From Rotaria socialis (taxonomy: Eukaryota; Rotifera; Eurotatoria; Philodinida; Philodinidae), in contig CAJNYU010000032.1 in NCBI GenBank assembly GCA_905331475.1, positions 243,083-307,082 on the forward strand: DNA of 64,000 nt, given 5' to 3'. The notes below the pieces were generated by a model, which saw only the letters and a program-made list of their open reading frames with translations, was not told where the DNA came from and made no database searches. Positions 1 to 17,357 of the stretch are shown one piece after another. Position 1 is the stretch's first letter. Each line of letters begins with the position of its first letter. The position numbers and the translations under genes were made by a program.

Positions 1-681
1 GAAACAAAAACTGAAGGTTCATCATTAATATTCGATCGTCATAATAAAGAAAATCGTCATGAATTACCTTCACTTTTTCCACCGATGAATTATCCGCATA
101 TGCTTCCATTACTTCAACCTCCGATGAAATCCAATGGATTGTTTCTTCCTAGTTTCTTTCCTTATTCATCACTCACGCCGTCGACTACAGATCGAGCTTC
201 ATCATCATCATCTTCATCAACAACAAGTCGTCGACGACATCGTAATTCATCGGCAACACTCAATGAAAGTGGTTCAATGGGTGATGATTTAACAGATTTA
301 CGTTTGAAAATTAACTCACGTGAACGTCGACGCATGCATGATTTAAATTCAGCATTGGATAGTTTACGTGAAGTTATTCCCTATGCAAAGAATCCATCGG
401 TACGTAAATTATCAAAAATGGCAACATTATTATTAGCAAGAAATTATATTATTATGTTAACAAAATCACTCGATGATATGAGACAGCATATAGCAACATG
501 TTATCAAAATAAATCTGAACAAGATAAATCTCAAAGTGTATGTCCGAAAGCTCAACATAATTTACCGTGTTTTTGTTCAATTTGTTTAACATCAAATACG
601 AATATTGAACAAGAACGCCAGCAAACATTTCCTTCGATCATATCATTTGTACCAACATTATCATCCAAAACAAAAAAATAA
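1..681 (+). CDS. olig: Olig-family bHLH transcription factor, 5' end outside window
   Basis: Frame 1 is open from the first base to a TAA at 679-681, so the gene begins upstream; an internal ATG lies at 85. The bHLH domain lies at about 298-500. Its basic region reads [17 protein letters not shown], followed by a loop with PSVRKLSK and a second helix beginning [10 protein letters not shown]. This is the signature of the Olig/Beta3 (BHLHE22/23) subfamily, and [10 protein letters not shown] plus ARNYIIML lean towards Olig. Family members bind E-box DNA as dimers and act mainly in neural cell specification. The N-terminal part is rich in Ser, Pro and Thr. The C-terminal tail is short, with scattered Cys. 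Olig versus BHLHE22 remains open. Confidence 0.88.
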   Translation, partial: ETKTEGSSLIFDRHNKENRHELPSLFPPMNYPHMLPLLQPPMKSNGLFLPSFFPYSSLTPSTTDRASSSSSSSTTSRRRHRNSSATLNESGSMGDDLTDLRLKINSRERRRMHDLNSALDSLREVIPYAKNPSVRKLSKMATLLLARNYIIMLTKSLDDMRQHIATCYQNKSEQDKSQSVCPKAQHNLPCFCSICLTSNTNIEQERQQTFPSIISFVPTLSSKTKK

Positions 682-932
682 TTCTCGATTGTGTATCACT
701 TTTATTTCATGTTTATTATGCAGCAAAAAAATATATAGAATTTATCTGACTAGCAACAGAATTTAGAAAAAAATAATAATAATAATTCAACCATAGAGTG
801 CTTCTTTCGTCTTTTAATATAAGAAAATACAAAGTGTGTAATCTGTACAATATTAATCAATAAATCTGAACTTGTTTAAATATTTTTCTTTAACTTCATA
901 ATGTTTAATATGCAAAAGAATTTTTGTTTTGT

Positions 933-6767
<5,835 letters not shown>

Positions 6768-8006
6768 CTGAAATTATGAAAAAGCAATGCGCATGTAACG
6801 GTGAAATGCGTGCATGACTACAATGCATATAAATACGAGAATACCGTAACAATCAAAGAAATTCATCGGCTTTGTCCTTAAAAATGATGATCTAAGTCAA
6901 GATTAGTCAATCGATAATATGCTGTGAGAGGAGAACAAAGATTCAACGAACAAATAAAGACTAATAGTAAAAAGGTTTGAGAACAAATAGAAAATGTGGA
7001 ACAAGATAATTCTTTTAAAAGATGATTGTTCAGTTTTAATTACAGTATTGAATATTTTTCTGTATGAATTTGTAGAGGAAGACGTTCTGTATCGAATGGT
7101 GTGCGTATTATCAAGTTGAATTGTGTCAACTTCGTATATCGGCAGAGGTCATTACCTACTGGATACTTTCGGGTAAAAAGATATATTTAAATGAAAAAGA
7201 TGGCGCTTTCTTCTGTTCACATCTCAACAGCACACAACATGATAGTGAATATGCTCTGAATTATAGGATGTCTTTTTATACTGCAAAATTAGAAGATACT
7301 TTGATTAAATTAAATTAAAATAAAATTTGACGCATTTGATACAAACTATTAAATGTCACGGCAGTATTTCGAGCGAGTTACTAGTCCATTGGCAGAAGAT
7401 TTTCACACGTCTTTCGTTATTCATGATGAAAGAGAGTTCATGAACGCAATCAGCACGATTTCGTGTACCTCTGCCTACTGTCTCGACAGTCTTTTGCTGA
7501 TGAAGTTTTTACAAGGGAAGTAAACAAAAGAGTCAGAAGAACACGTACGAAATGCTACATCCCCCATCATCCTCAAAAGGTCGCAAATAGAATTCATAGA
7601 CTTTGTTCACGTTGCTCTTCGAGTTGTCTAGTTTTTCCCAAATATTAAGATTATCAGTTGCAATAAAAACTGACGTCCTCTAGTTGTGTTGTATGAAGAG
7701 GAAAAAGTCGACTCAGCAATTATCTCGGCATCAAATTACTTTCAAAGGATGCATCATATAAGAGCTGACAATTAAAATTCCAGTATGATTTTAAAAATTT
7801 TGACGAGTCGCAAAAAGCTGTTAGTTTTAAATAAACTAATTATTGATCATCAAAAATTCCGTAAAAAGAGAAGAATAGATGGAACATGTTCATAAAATCA
7901 ATGAACTTTCTGATTGTATGCAAATAATATCAAGAAAAACAAAACAAAACATCATATGACACTTGAAAATATCTGAACTATAATAGATCGAGAGTAAGAA
8001 AAGTGA
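6768..8006. other. Intergenic, POLD1 upstream region
   Basis: About 1.2 kb between the POLD1 start and the 3' end of the next minus-strand gene. It should hold the POLD1 promoter and 5' UTR. I see only short unconvincing reading frames (for example 7121-7318) and no RNA gene. Confidence 0.6.
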
Positions 8007-8895
8007 CTAGGCACCATCTGATGAAGTATATAAACAACAGAGAAAATATTTTTCACGTTTCTCGATGGGATGAGCACGTTTTGCATAATAATCAAGTACG
8101 GTTTTTTGTGCTGCTGATGGATCTATCCAATGAACTTGACAATATGGACAATTAGTTGCTTTTCCTTTGGTATGTTTCCATTCGTTCATACAAGTTTTAT
8201 GCATCGATTTACCACATGAATAAAAACACGTAACCAATTTCTTATTTTTTATAATTAAACGTTCAAAACATATTGGACAAACATCTTCGAAACCAATGGA
8301 TTGACGTTTAAAGCTTAACACTAAATTTTCTTTTGTATCTAATTGTAATAATGGTGAAGTAACTGAACAAAGTCGACGAACTTGTCCTTGAAAAATATAT
8401 TCTAAATCAGCATTCGTAAATTGATGATGTTCCATGATTGCAAGACGAATATCCAACGAATGAAGATCCACATTAAATATACGTTTGAGTACAAAAAGAA
8501 AATGTTTACAAACGTTATTCTTTCTAAAGGTTTTACATGAACACGATGATTCATAACTAATTATAATTTTACATCGATGACGATTATACGTAGAGATCAA
8601 ACATTCAAATTGATCTGACGATGGAAATTCATGTTGAATCAAATAAAAGCTTCTTATTAACATTTTACCAAGTGCTTTATCAAAAATAATGTTTCGATCA
8701 TTTGATAATATATCTTTTTTGATAGAATCTTGATATTGAGAACATAATGACTAAAGCAACTTTTAAATATTTAATAGCTATTTTGATTTCTTTTAAATTT
8801 CTTACAAGTGCTTCTTGTTTATCATCTGATGACGATGATAATGAACCGATGTTTTCATGTATTGCACTATCTTGCAGTCGTGCTCCTGAGCTCAT
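8007..8895 (-). CDS. SWIM plus RING zinc-finger protein, ZSWIM2-like E3 ligase
   Basis: Two exons, 8806-8895 and 8007-8750, joined by a 55-nt GT-AG intron, give 277 aa. After a Ser/Asp-rich start (SSSSDDKQEAL) comes a SWIM finger, CSCKTFRKNNVCKH (CxC...CxH). It is followed by a RING-type cluster starting CPICFERL, continuing through CFYSCGKSMHKTC and ending NCPYC. SWIM followed by RING is the order in ZSWIM2/MEX, an E3 ubiquitin ligase family known from apoptosis signalling. The protein is shorter than vertebrate ZSWIM2 and lacks the ZZ finger and second RING described there, so the functional equivalence is inferred. The start ATG at 8893-8895 is the first in the frame and gives a clean phase-0 join. 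Confidence 0.75.
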
Positions 8896-9030
8896 TGTAA
8901 AAATAAATATCTCAAAAAGTAAAATGCCGATCGATTGATATACCACGACTATAGAGAAAAAATTAATATTTCAAGCAAAAAAACGTTTTTATTTCTATTA
9001 AAACAAAAGAAAAAGGAAATGAAATAACAA

Positions 9031-10613
9031 CTAGACTGGAAAATTTTCATTCTGTTGATCTAATACAACAAGAGCATGTTTGAATCGTTTGCATATAATA
9101 TCCGGTCCGAAAAAACTCGCTATTTCATGAACAGGCGGTCCTTGTAAACAGCCACATAGAACTAAACGCCATATACGAAACACTTCTTTATTATTTATTT
9201 TATTTGGCCGATAGTTTTCAATGAATTGTTTGATATCATCGTGCGTAAAATGAATTTGATTTAAATTATCTAATGTATATTTGATAACAAATTTAAATTG
9301 TTGAACATCATGAATTAGATCTTTTTTAAGTTCTGGATCTTTCCATAAATATTCGTATAAATTATTCGTAAATAATTCATCAAGTAGAACAATACGAAAA
9401 TCGATCATAGTCAAAATTTTTTCAAGATAATCATTTTGTAATTGCATAGAACTTGTAGAATTTTTTTCCGGAAAATAATGAAGCACGTTTTGACGAAGTT
9501 CTTCAATGATCTTTTGACGGCCTTCTTTCGATGTTTGATATTCACGTTTAAAATGCGCTCGTTGGCAAACAGCTAATTTTTTAAAATCAACTATAGCTGC
9601 ATGTCGACTAAATAATTTTATATCAAATAATGATACCATTTCATCAAGTGTTTTTCCTATAACTGTATCATCATCTTTAAAACCGCCACCACCACATAGA
9701 ATTATAAAATTTAATACAGCATTTGGAAAATAACCTTTTTGACGATAGTAATCGATTTCAATTGGATTGTGAGCATTCTCTGCATCACGTTTAGATAATT
9801 TTCTTCCACGTTCACGTTCAAGTAATGGTAAATGACCGTATCTAGGTGGTTGCCAATTGAATGCTTTATAGAGAAGTAAATGTTTCGATGTTGACGTTTG
9901 CCATTCATGACCACGAAAAACATGACTAATTTCCATTAGATGATCATCAACAACATTTGCTAAATGATATGTTGGAAAACCATCGGATTTCAGCAGAATA
10001 AAATCTCCTTCAGTAGCATAAGGATTATGTTCATGATGACCATAAACAAGATCATCATAAATTTGAATTCCTTTGTCATCAGTTGGCAAAGAAAAACGAA
10101 TGACATGTGGAAGACCTTGCTGAATGTATTCATCTAAAGAAAACGGGAATTTCATTTTCAATATGAGAAAAGCTCTCAACGGTTAAACCTACGTTGCTGT
10201 TTTTCACTTAATTCTTTACAGCGTCCATCGTATCTGTATGGCTGTGAACGTCGTTTACATTCATGTCTTAAAAGCATCAATCGATCAATGGTACAAAAAC
10301 ATCGATAAATATGTGGTTGATTTTGATGATTTAATTTTCCGAATAGCGTGACTAAATGTTTTCGATAGAGTTCAACACGTTCAGATTGTATAACAGCTGG
10401 TTCGTCCGGTTTTATACGAGCCCATTCAAGTCCAGATTTTATATGTTCAGTTGAACCGGGTACTATACGCTCACGATCAGTATCTTCAATACGTAGGAGG
10501 AATTTTCCGTTAAATGATTTTGCAAATAAAAAATTATATAAAGCTGTACGAAGACCACCAAAATGAAGTTGTCCAGTGGGGGAAGGAGCAAAACGAACAC
10601 GAATAGAAGACAT
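9031..10613 (-). CDS. EARS2: Glutamyl-tRNA synthetase, mitochondrial type
   Basis: Exons 10193-10613 and 9031-10133, joined through a 59-nt intron, give 507 aa in frame. The class I synthetase signature RFAPSPTGQLHFGGLRTAL (HIGH variant HFGG) is at residues 6-24. LRIEDTD follows, and KLSKR (the KMSKS loop) lies in the second exon. Sequence around KSDGFPTYHLANVVDDH and RGHEW matches the discriminating bacterial/mitochondrial GluRS class. It charges tRNA-Glu in mitochondria. Oddly, the protein starts only four residues before RVRFAPSPTG, so no targeting peptide is visible, and the frame has a stop five codons upstream. The ATG lies 5 nt after the COA4 stop. Confidence 0.93.
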
Positions 10614-10618
10614 AGTAG

Positions 10619-10888
10619 TTATTGTTTAGTGGATGCTGATGACGAAGCAACAGTAGTACGTTGAATTTTTTGCATACAACGACGAAAATCTTGCATTTCC
10701 GTTGAACACTGTCGCCAATCTTTCTTTTCAATATAACAGTCTTGGAGTTTCTCGTGAAACTTAAAACAACCGGTTTTACGAATAGCTGATGTTACGTGAT
10801 CTTCGTCGTCGTCGTCACCTGCTGCTGCTGCTGTTTGCTTTTCTTCGGTTTTGTTTTTCGAAGGTGGATCAAGAATAACAGTTGGCAT
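10619..10888 (-). CDS. COA4: Cytochrome c oxidase assembly factor 4 (twin CX9C protein)
   Basis: The protein is 89 aa from the ATG at 10886-10888; a longer frame begins 15 codons upstream at 10933. The diagnostic twin CX9C pair is visible: CFKFHEKLQDC and CSTEMQDFRRC, with KKDWRQ between them as in COA4/CHCHD8. An acidic stretch (GDDDDEDH) precedes it. Such proteins are oxidised into a helix-hairpin by the MIA pathway in the mitochondrial intermembrane space and assist complex IV assembly. I chose the shorter start because human COA4 is 87 aa. Together with EARS2 immediately downstream it forms a tight mitochondrial gene pair. Confidence 0.9.
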   Translation of the reverse strand: MPTVILDPPSKNKTEEKQTAAAAGDDDDEDHVTSAIRKTGCFKFHEKLQDCYIEKKDWRQCSTEMQDFRRCMQKIQRTTVASSSASTKQ

Positions 10889-12168
10889 GAGAAAATTTGT
10901 TTTAGTAAATCGTACAAACGAATTTTTATACAAAAATATAAACCAGATTTTCTTCTATTTTCCTATTCGTTATAAAAAAAAATCCTTTAAAGTAAACTTT
11001 CTATTAAAAAATATTTTTGTATTATTTTATTTATTTCACTCAAAAATCTGTTTATTATTAAAAAATATTTATTCGTGATGAAATTAAGATGTCGCCATAA
11101 ACCAGCAGTAATGTGAAAAATATACAACTGATCACGTTTCAGAAGAATCTAAGCTGACTGGCTCGGAATAATAGATATTTTACGTGAGACATAACCATAG
11201 TTCCTTATACTCTATTGAAGAAAGGACGATAATACAATAATTAGTGTTATTCAAAAGATAGAAAGGAACCTTTCCTTTTTGCAAGAGAATTATCTAACAA
11301 CGATAGAGATAGTAGCGAGAATGGCACATTTCATCCGATCAGAACAGCTGAAAATTACCGTCAAAGAACTTATGAACATGTCTATCATTCTATAGTTTGA
11401 TGAACGTAATTTGTTTTTCGATGCGAAACATGTGGCACATAAGTTATTCACATCAGACTTATATTATAATGTATCGAACAAATATCAGTGAGCCCAGTTG
11501 GATTTATCAATATGAATATAGATTATTTTAATTTTATTTATTCTTTTCGAATAGAAAATATGTATCTTCCATTAGAACGAACAGCTAGTTATTTATGAGT
11601 TGAACTTGATCTTAGTAGAGAAAAAAACTTTCCTTAAAGCAAATTCAACTATTTAGCTGCTAATATTAATCAATACAAGATATTTTTCCTTGAAGTTTCA
11701 CGAGGACATGAATCAAAGCCGATGTATCCGGTTCTCAAGTTTTTTCTCTCACTACCACGAACAACACTCAATTACATAGAGATATTCTATGATTAATATC
11801 TTCGCTCATCTGATTAGATAAGATTTCATAACGAAATTTAAACTTAACATTCGACTAATTCAGTTGATGAAATAGATCTAAATTCGAAATTAATATTTCT
11901 AATCAGACTCGATAAATCTATTGCAACATTGAATTATCTGTTATGATACTAGAAAATGAATCGTTATTGAATCTAAACAATTCAATTGTCAGTAAATATT
12001 GATGTTGATCAATTTTGATTATAAAATGCTTAGTTTAACACCAATTCGAAAATAAACAATATTAATCGACCTTGACAAATTCGTTTTTTTTTCTCCCAAA
12101 AAAACAAATCTATGTTTTTATTTTATCACTGTAAAAAATAAGACATGAACAAAATAAAATAAAACTTA
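10889..12168. other. Intergenic region
   Basis: About 1.3 kb between COA4 and the 3' end of the Ig-domain gene. It is AT-rich without a convincing reading frame or RNA gene. The right end probably contains the 3' UTR of the Ig gene, and the left end the COA4-EARS2 promoter. Confidence 0.6.
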
Positions 12169-15159
12169 TCAACATTGACTAATAATGAACAAAACTAGTA
12201 TTAATAAAAGCGATGTTGATAATTGATATGCTTGATTTTTCCGTGCCAGTACTCCAGTTTTAATTGTATTGGATGTTATATATGAATAGTCAGCATGACG
12301 TTTAGCTATTGAACATAGGAGGAAAAAAATGTATAGTAAAAACTCGAGCTACTGAAATATAAACTTACATGCGTCATCATCTTCAGCGCTCTTTATCTTT
12401 GCGAGTGAAGTTGTAACGATCGATGATGATGATAATGCTGTCGAAGGACGACTTTCTGTTATATGTTTTACATATTTAGTTGATTGAGCTAACTCTAAAA
12501 TTAATAATAATGTCAATCGAGAAATGATTTGACAACTCCTCAAAGTTACCTTTAATAGCAAAGTCAGCATGAGAAATACCGATGGAATTTCTAGCACGAC
12601 AAACATATGCTCCAAATAATGAAGAATCACTTAACTATATATCGTAGATAATAGACATCAAAAGAATGCATAAGTATAGATGATAATATTCAATCTCAAT
12701 CTTACATATAATGTGATTGTGAGTTGTCGACATGTTTGATTTATAAATTCATCGAATTTATCTTTAACGCCATTTATTATAGGTGTTACTTGTTTCGGAC
12801 GAAAAAAATCGAATAATGTTGTCGATGGTAGTGAACAAGCACGACATGTAACTGTTACTGAATCATATAAACGGAAATAAGATAAATGAAACGGAACCAT
12901 GACTGTCGGTTTATCTAAATCACAAATATTCAGGATGTAGAAGTAAAAAGAAAACTTGAACATACATTTAACATGAAGAAGAAATTGGCGATTGACAGTG
13001 CTCAATGTATTACTTGCTGAACAATCGACTCGGCCCGAATCGAACCGTGATACATTACGTAAGATAAGAATGCTCTCATTTTTACCCGTAACTAAATATA
13101 TAAAGACGCATATGTGACAGGATGTCAATTTTCTTTGCTTTAAACTTTTGGCATACTTGTTGTAACTGTGGCAGGCCTCAATACTCCATTGACATGCCAA
13201 AGAATAATGGGTGTTGGTCGACCGGATGCTGTACAAGAAAATCGAGCATTATGACCTTCACGAATCGTCTTTCGCATATGTTCCGGTGAATGCGAAATGA
13301 TTCTAGGCGGCACTAAAAAAATTATAAATAGATAGTTAGAAGAAAACATAGAACGTGTCAGATAAAATCTTGTCTCAAGATGGTGTTCATCGATCTAACT
13401 AATGTGATGGACGTGACTTAGAATCAATGTTGACTCATCAACACCATTATCGACTGCACATATATGTATTATGATCAAACACATACATATATATATATAT
13501 ATATTCATTTTCTATTTAACTCGTCGATCACGTTAATTTCTTTGTTACGTTTATTGTTGTCTAGAGCACGACCTAATAATAGACTTTTTCATTTAATGCT
13601 TCATCAAATGATCATTTTCTTGTCTTTGTTTTGTTGTGTTTAAGGTGTGGATATCATACTTGAAAAACAATTAGCTTATGCCCAGCTGCTTTTGTACGTT
13701 CTTCTAGTATGAGCAACCCTTCCCTATCACACTCATTGACATCGCACAAGAATACAAACGCACATATATTTAAGAGAGAGAAAAAAAAATAATAGATTCA
13801 ATGGAGTGGACAATCACCCAGAAGATAGATTACTAAAAACAAACAGAACAATGAACAGTCGATGTAGAACAGAAGAAGAAAATAGTAATTTGTACACCTT
13901 CGAGGCAAGCCGTACCATTCATTTCAATATGATTGAAGTGAAGGTTATTACTACTACGTACTGACACTATTTAAATGACTTCCTAGAGAATTTTCTTTTT
14001 GTCTATCGAAGAGAAAATCATACCTATCCATTGATGGCGGAAGTAAACGACCAAAAATTCTTACTTATTTTCTCAAGTCCGGAAATCGAGTATAATTGAA
14101 AAAGGTGCTAATCAATATCATTGAATCAATTGCATTTTTTTTCTTCTTCTGCGGCATTGTAAAGGTATATATCTGATAATATCTCTCTATTGTAGTATCT
14201 AAGAAGGAGGGACGACATGCAAACATTAACAAAAAAAGAGAAAAAAAGATCCAAATGTAAACGTATGAGGAGGATTGTTTTTGTCTCTTCATTCGTATAG
14301 CTATATGTGTTTGTATATACGTATCAACAACACCCAAAATAAGCGAAGGTCAGTCAACACACGCACATACACCTCGGACATGTGTTTGCATTGTCAAAAT
14401 GAACCCGAATGACGATCAAAACAACGATATGATAAAGCACAAATATACATATGCGCATGAAGGTTTTCATGCATAAATATATGTACATAGAGAGAGAGAG
14501 ACAGACAGATAGATGAATTCTTCTATTGATTTAAGAAAATATACTTACTGAGTATATCAAGAAGAACTTCGTTTACTGTAATATCACCACGTACACAACG
14601 ATATAAACCTTGATCTTGTTCTTCAACATTAGTGATACGTAAAATTCGTTCTTCACGATCAATACTATCCATTGTAAGAATACTTAGACGACGATCTCGC
14701 ACTGTTATAACTGAATCAAGACTGACAATATCTGCTCGATCATCACGAATCCAGATGATCTAAACAATAGTAAAACATAAGAAAAATGAATTAAAGATAA
14801 AAAAAATGGGAAGAAAATTTCGTGCTGAGCGACTATTAATGAATATGTATATACGTTCACCAGCTGTGTATTGCTCATGATGTCATCGTTATTGTGTACC
14901 CCCTGGAAACTGCTTTCACTCATTCTTTTTCTTTTGAACAGTACTATACCATACCAACAATAACAAATTGTACTCAAACATATAAACACTTGTCCCTCCC
15001 AGCACTTACCTTTGCAGGATTTGTCGGTTCGATATTTTGACCGATTGAACACGGTAATTCTACAGTACTAGCTAAAGCTACTTGTATTGTTTCTAATTGA
15101 TCAGTTTGATAAGGTTGCTGAATTAATAAAATATAAATGATAACGACAATAGACAACAT
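12169..15159 (-). CDS. Three-Ig-domain cell-surface protein, lachesin/IgLON-like
   Basis: Eight exons: 15010-15159, 14549-14759, 13157-13312, 12966-13091, 12706-12914, 12550-12634, 12369-12494, 12169-12305. The join is 1,200 nt, giving 399 aa. Residues 1-17 form a signal peptide (MLSIVVIIYILL...). Ig domain 1 has VELPCS and DQGLYRCVRG. Domain 2 has ARFSCTASGRP, LWHVNG and DSGRVDCSASN. Domain 3 has VTVTCRACS and FGAYVCRARNSIG. A Ser/Thr-rich linker then leads to a hydrophobic C-terminus (LSTSLLLILVLFII), typical of a GPI attachment signal. The architecture resembles lachesin, IgLON and amalgam neural adhesion proteins; exact orthology is not established. One intron (13313-14548) is unusually long. 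Confidence 0.85.
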
Positions 15160-17128
15160 TCGATAGGCATCGACGATTGATTACGCAGATAATAGATTAA
15201 ATAAAACTGATAATTGAACGTTAGACCTTCTTATGGATGCTTCTTCATTTAAATGCACTCATAGTTCAATTCTACAAAAAAAAAAGAAAGAAAAGAAAAG
15301 AGGATGAATAGTAACTACTAGTAGTGGACAGTATCAAAAGCGGAAGTTCTTTTCGGCACAATGAATCGACTTTCTTTTTAGGTTATGTATAGTTGTAAGA
15401 AGGAGAGAAAAAAAATGAGAGAAGAAATCAAGTTGATTTGTTTCAAGTGGCGAGGATAACTTTTGCTTTTCTTTTTTCTTTCTTTCTTTCTCTTCTGATA
15501 GTGAAAGCGAGAGAGAGAGAGAGAGAGACAGAAAGCGAAAGGGAAACAAAGAGAAACATTTTCTTCTTCTTTTCTTTATAGGCTTTATTTTTTGAGTGAC
15601 AGCATCATAGACCAACGGTCACCCATCCATTCACCTTCTGTCATTCATCACATTTTGCCTCATATCTTAAGTAGGTTTATATACACATATTGCAAATGAT
15701 CCGCCTTGCTCACTTACACTTTGAAAAAAGCTCGTTAGGCGCACGCGAACATTACATGTCAAATGATGATCGATTCAATGATATATCTATAAAGATAAAC
15801 ATATTTTGCACGTTTGATGACTTCATTAAAAGAAAAGAAATTAAGATTTAAAAAAATAATATATCTGTTCTGTTTTTTTTCAAGTAGGTGATTAATGAGT
15901 TTTGTTGCACATTTTTTTTCTTTCTCTCTCGTGTTCCATGATAAGTATCTTTCAAGATTCGATGCATTTTACAATATATATATATGTTCAAAGTAAGAAG
16001 ACGTGTTCATGGACAATTTAACATGATGTTTCATTTGACTTGGTTGAGATCGGAATTCTATTTCTATTCGTATGAGTAATTGATTTTCGAAGTTTCTTTT
16101 TCTCTTATGTGTCTCATCGACACACACGATTCCAATTTGTAGTATGTATACATGTATGTATGTATATCTATATATGTATGATGATGACGACGGCGACTAC
16201 AACGGAAACTATATGCAAATAGTGATGGCGTTGAGGACGAGCTAATGAGAAAGCGCACAGACGGGAAAAGAATACTATCCTACTCAAATGGACTTAACGA
16301 GAAAAACTAAATTGACAAACAAAAAAAAGAAGAAGAAGAAGAAGAAGAGGAAGAGGAAGGGTGGAGACATTACAAGAACCAACTTTTCCGGAAGCTCAAT
16401 AGACCACACTGAACATCTGGTGAAATGTGTATTCATGCTTTAGATATCGATACAGAACAGCCGTCACTGTTTGTACATTCTTGAATATCGATATCAGAGT
16501 AGCAGAGCAGTCGCTTTCAATTCTTACATCATCATTATACTCATCAGACTCAGCATGTCATCAGATCACGTATGAATGTATACGCACGGATAGTCCTTTG
16601 TAAATGAAGTTAAAAAAACCAATTTAATACATGTCCACTGTGAATATGTTTGTCATCGATCTGATCGATGATCTCTGTTGATGATGGCAAAAAGAAAAAT
16701 CTCGCGTTCGAAATGAACCGTTGAAAACAAAGATTGAGACATTATATAGAACACACGTATAGATAATCTTAAACTAGTATAATAAATGAACGCTTATTAA
16801 TAATTCAAACATATTGCTTCAATTAATTTCTAACCTTGAAATAGAAACTAACAGGAAGGTAGTCGTTTAATATCGATCGTTGTCTTGTCTTTTCATGTCG
16901 GTAGAGTTCGTGTGAACAACATCTGTCAGTGTGTGCACACACATCTATATATATATATATATATATCTTTTACTCTCTCTATATATACATTGGTTTGGCT
17001 TCATCTAATGTGTCCCGACGGATTAGAGTCGAACCTGTTCGCACACACAACCTGTTTCTTTTTCAATCAGACTGAGGTGTCTGGATGTCACGCGAGAAAT
17101 GGACAATCGAAATTAGAAAACACTCACG
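15160..17128. other. Gene-poor region with microsatellites
   Basis: Upstream of the Ig gene. It holds purine/pyrimidine runs (GA repeat near 15508-15530, GAA/AGG runs at 16321-16360) and TA repeats near 16941-16966. No coding sequence, tRNA or rRNA is recognisable. Confidence 0.55.
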
Positions 17129-17357
17129 ATGCGAACGGAATTTAGTTTTTTTATGCAATGCTTCATTATCATCCTCATCGTCGTCGCTTCATCTATCCAT
17201 TCTCGTAATGATTCACGTTTGATTAAACGCGTGCAATGTGTTAATTTAATTCGTCGTTTTCCCCTTTTTTCAGTGCCTCGTATTTGGTCTCGTCCTACAC
17301 ATATTTGGTCCATTGTGCTTCGATAATTTCATGTGTAGATGTGTGCTTTATCGTTAG
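17129..17357 (+). CDS. Possible small secreted peptide precursor (tentative)
   Basis: An ATG at 17129 begins a 34-codon exon with a strong signal-peptide look (CFIIILIVVASS) ending in a dibasic KR. A 43-nt segment with GT...TTTTTTCAG ends (17231-17273) could be an intron. Removing it gives a 61-aa product whose last 27 residues hold four cysteines in the spacing C-x14-C-x5-C-x-C. Without splicing the frame runs on to 17326, giving 65 aa. I recognise no family. The isolated position in gene-poor DNA and the short intron make this uncertain. Confidence 0.25.

Noticed and set aside
10134-10192. Apparent frameshift in EARS2 between its two long frames
   Set aside because: A 59-nt intron with GTAGGT donor and TTTTCTTTAG acceptor restores one continuous protein.
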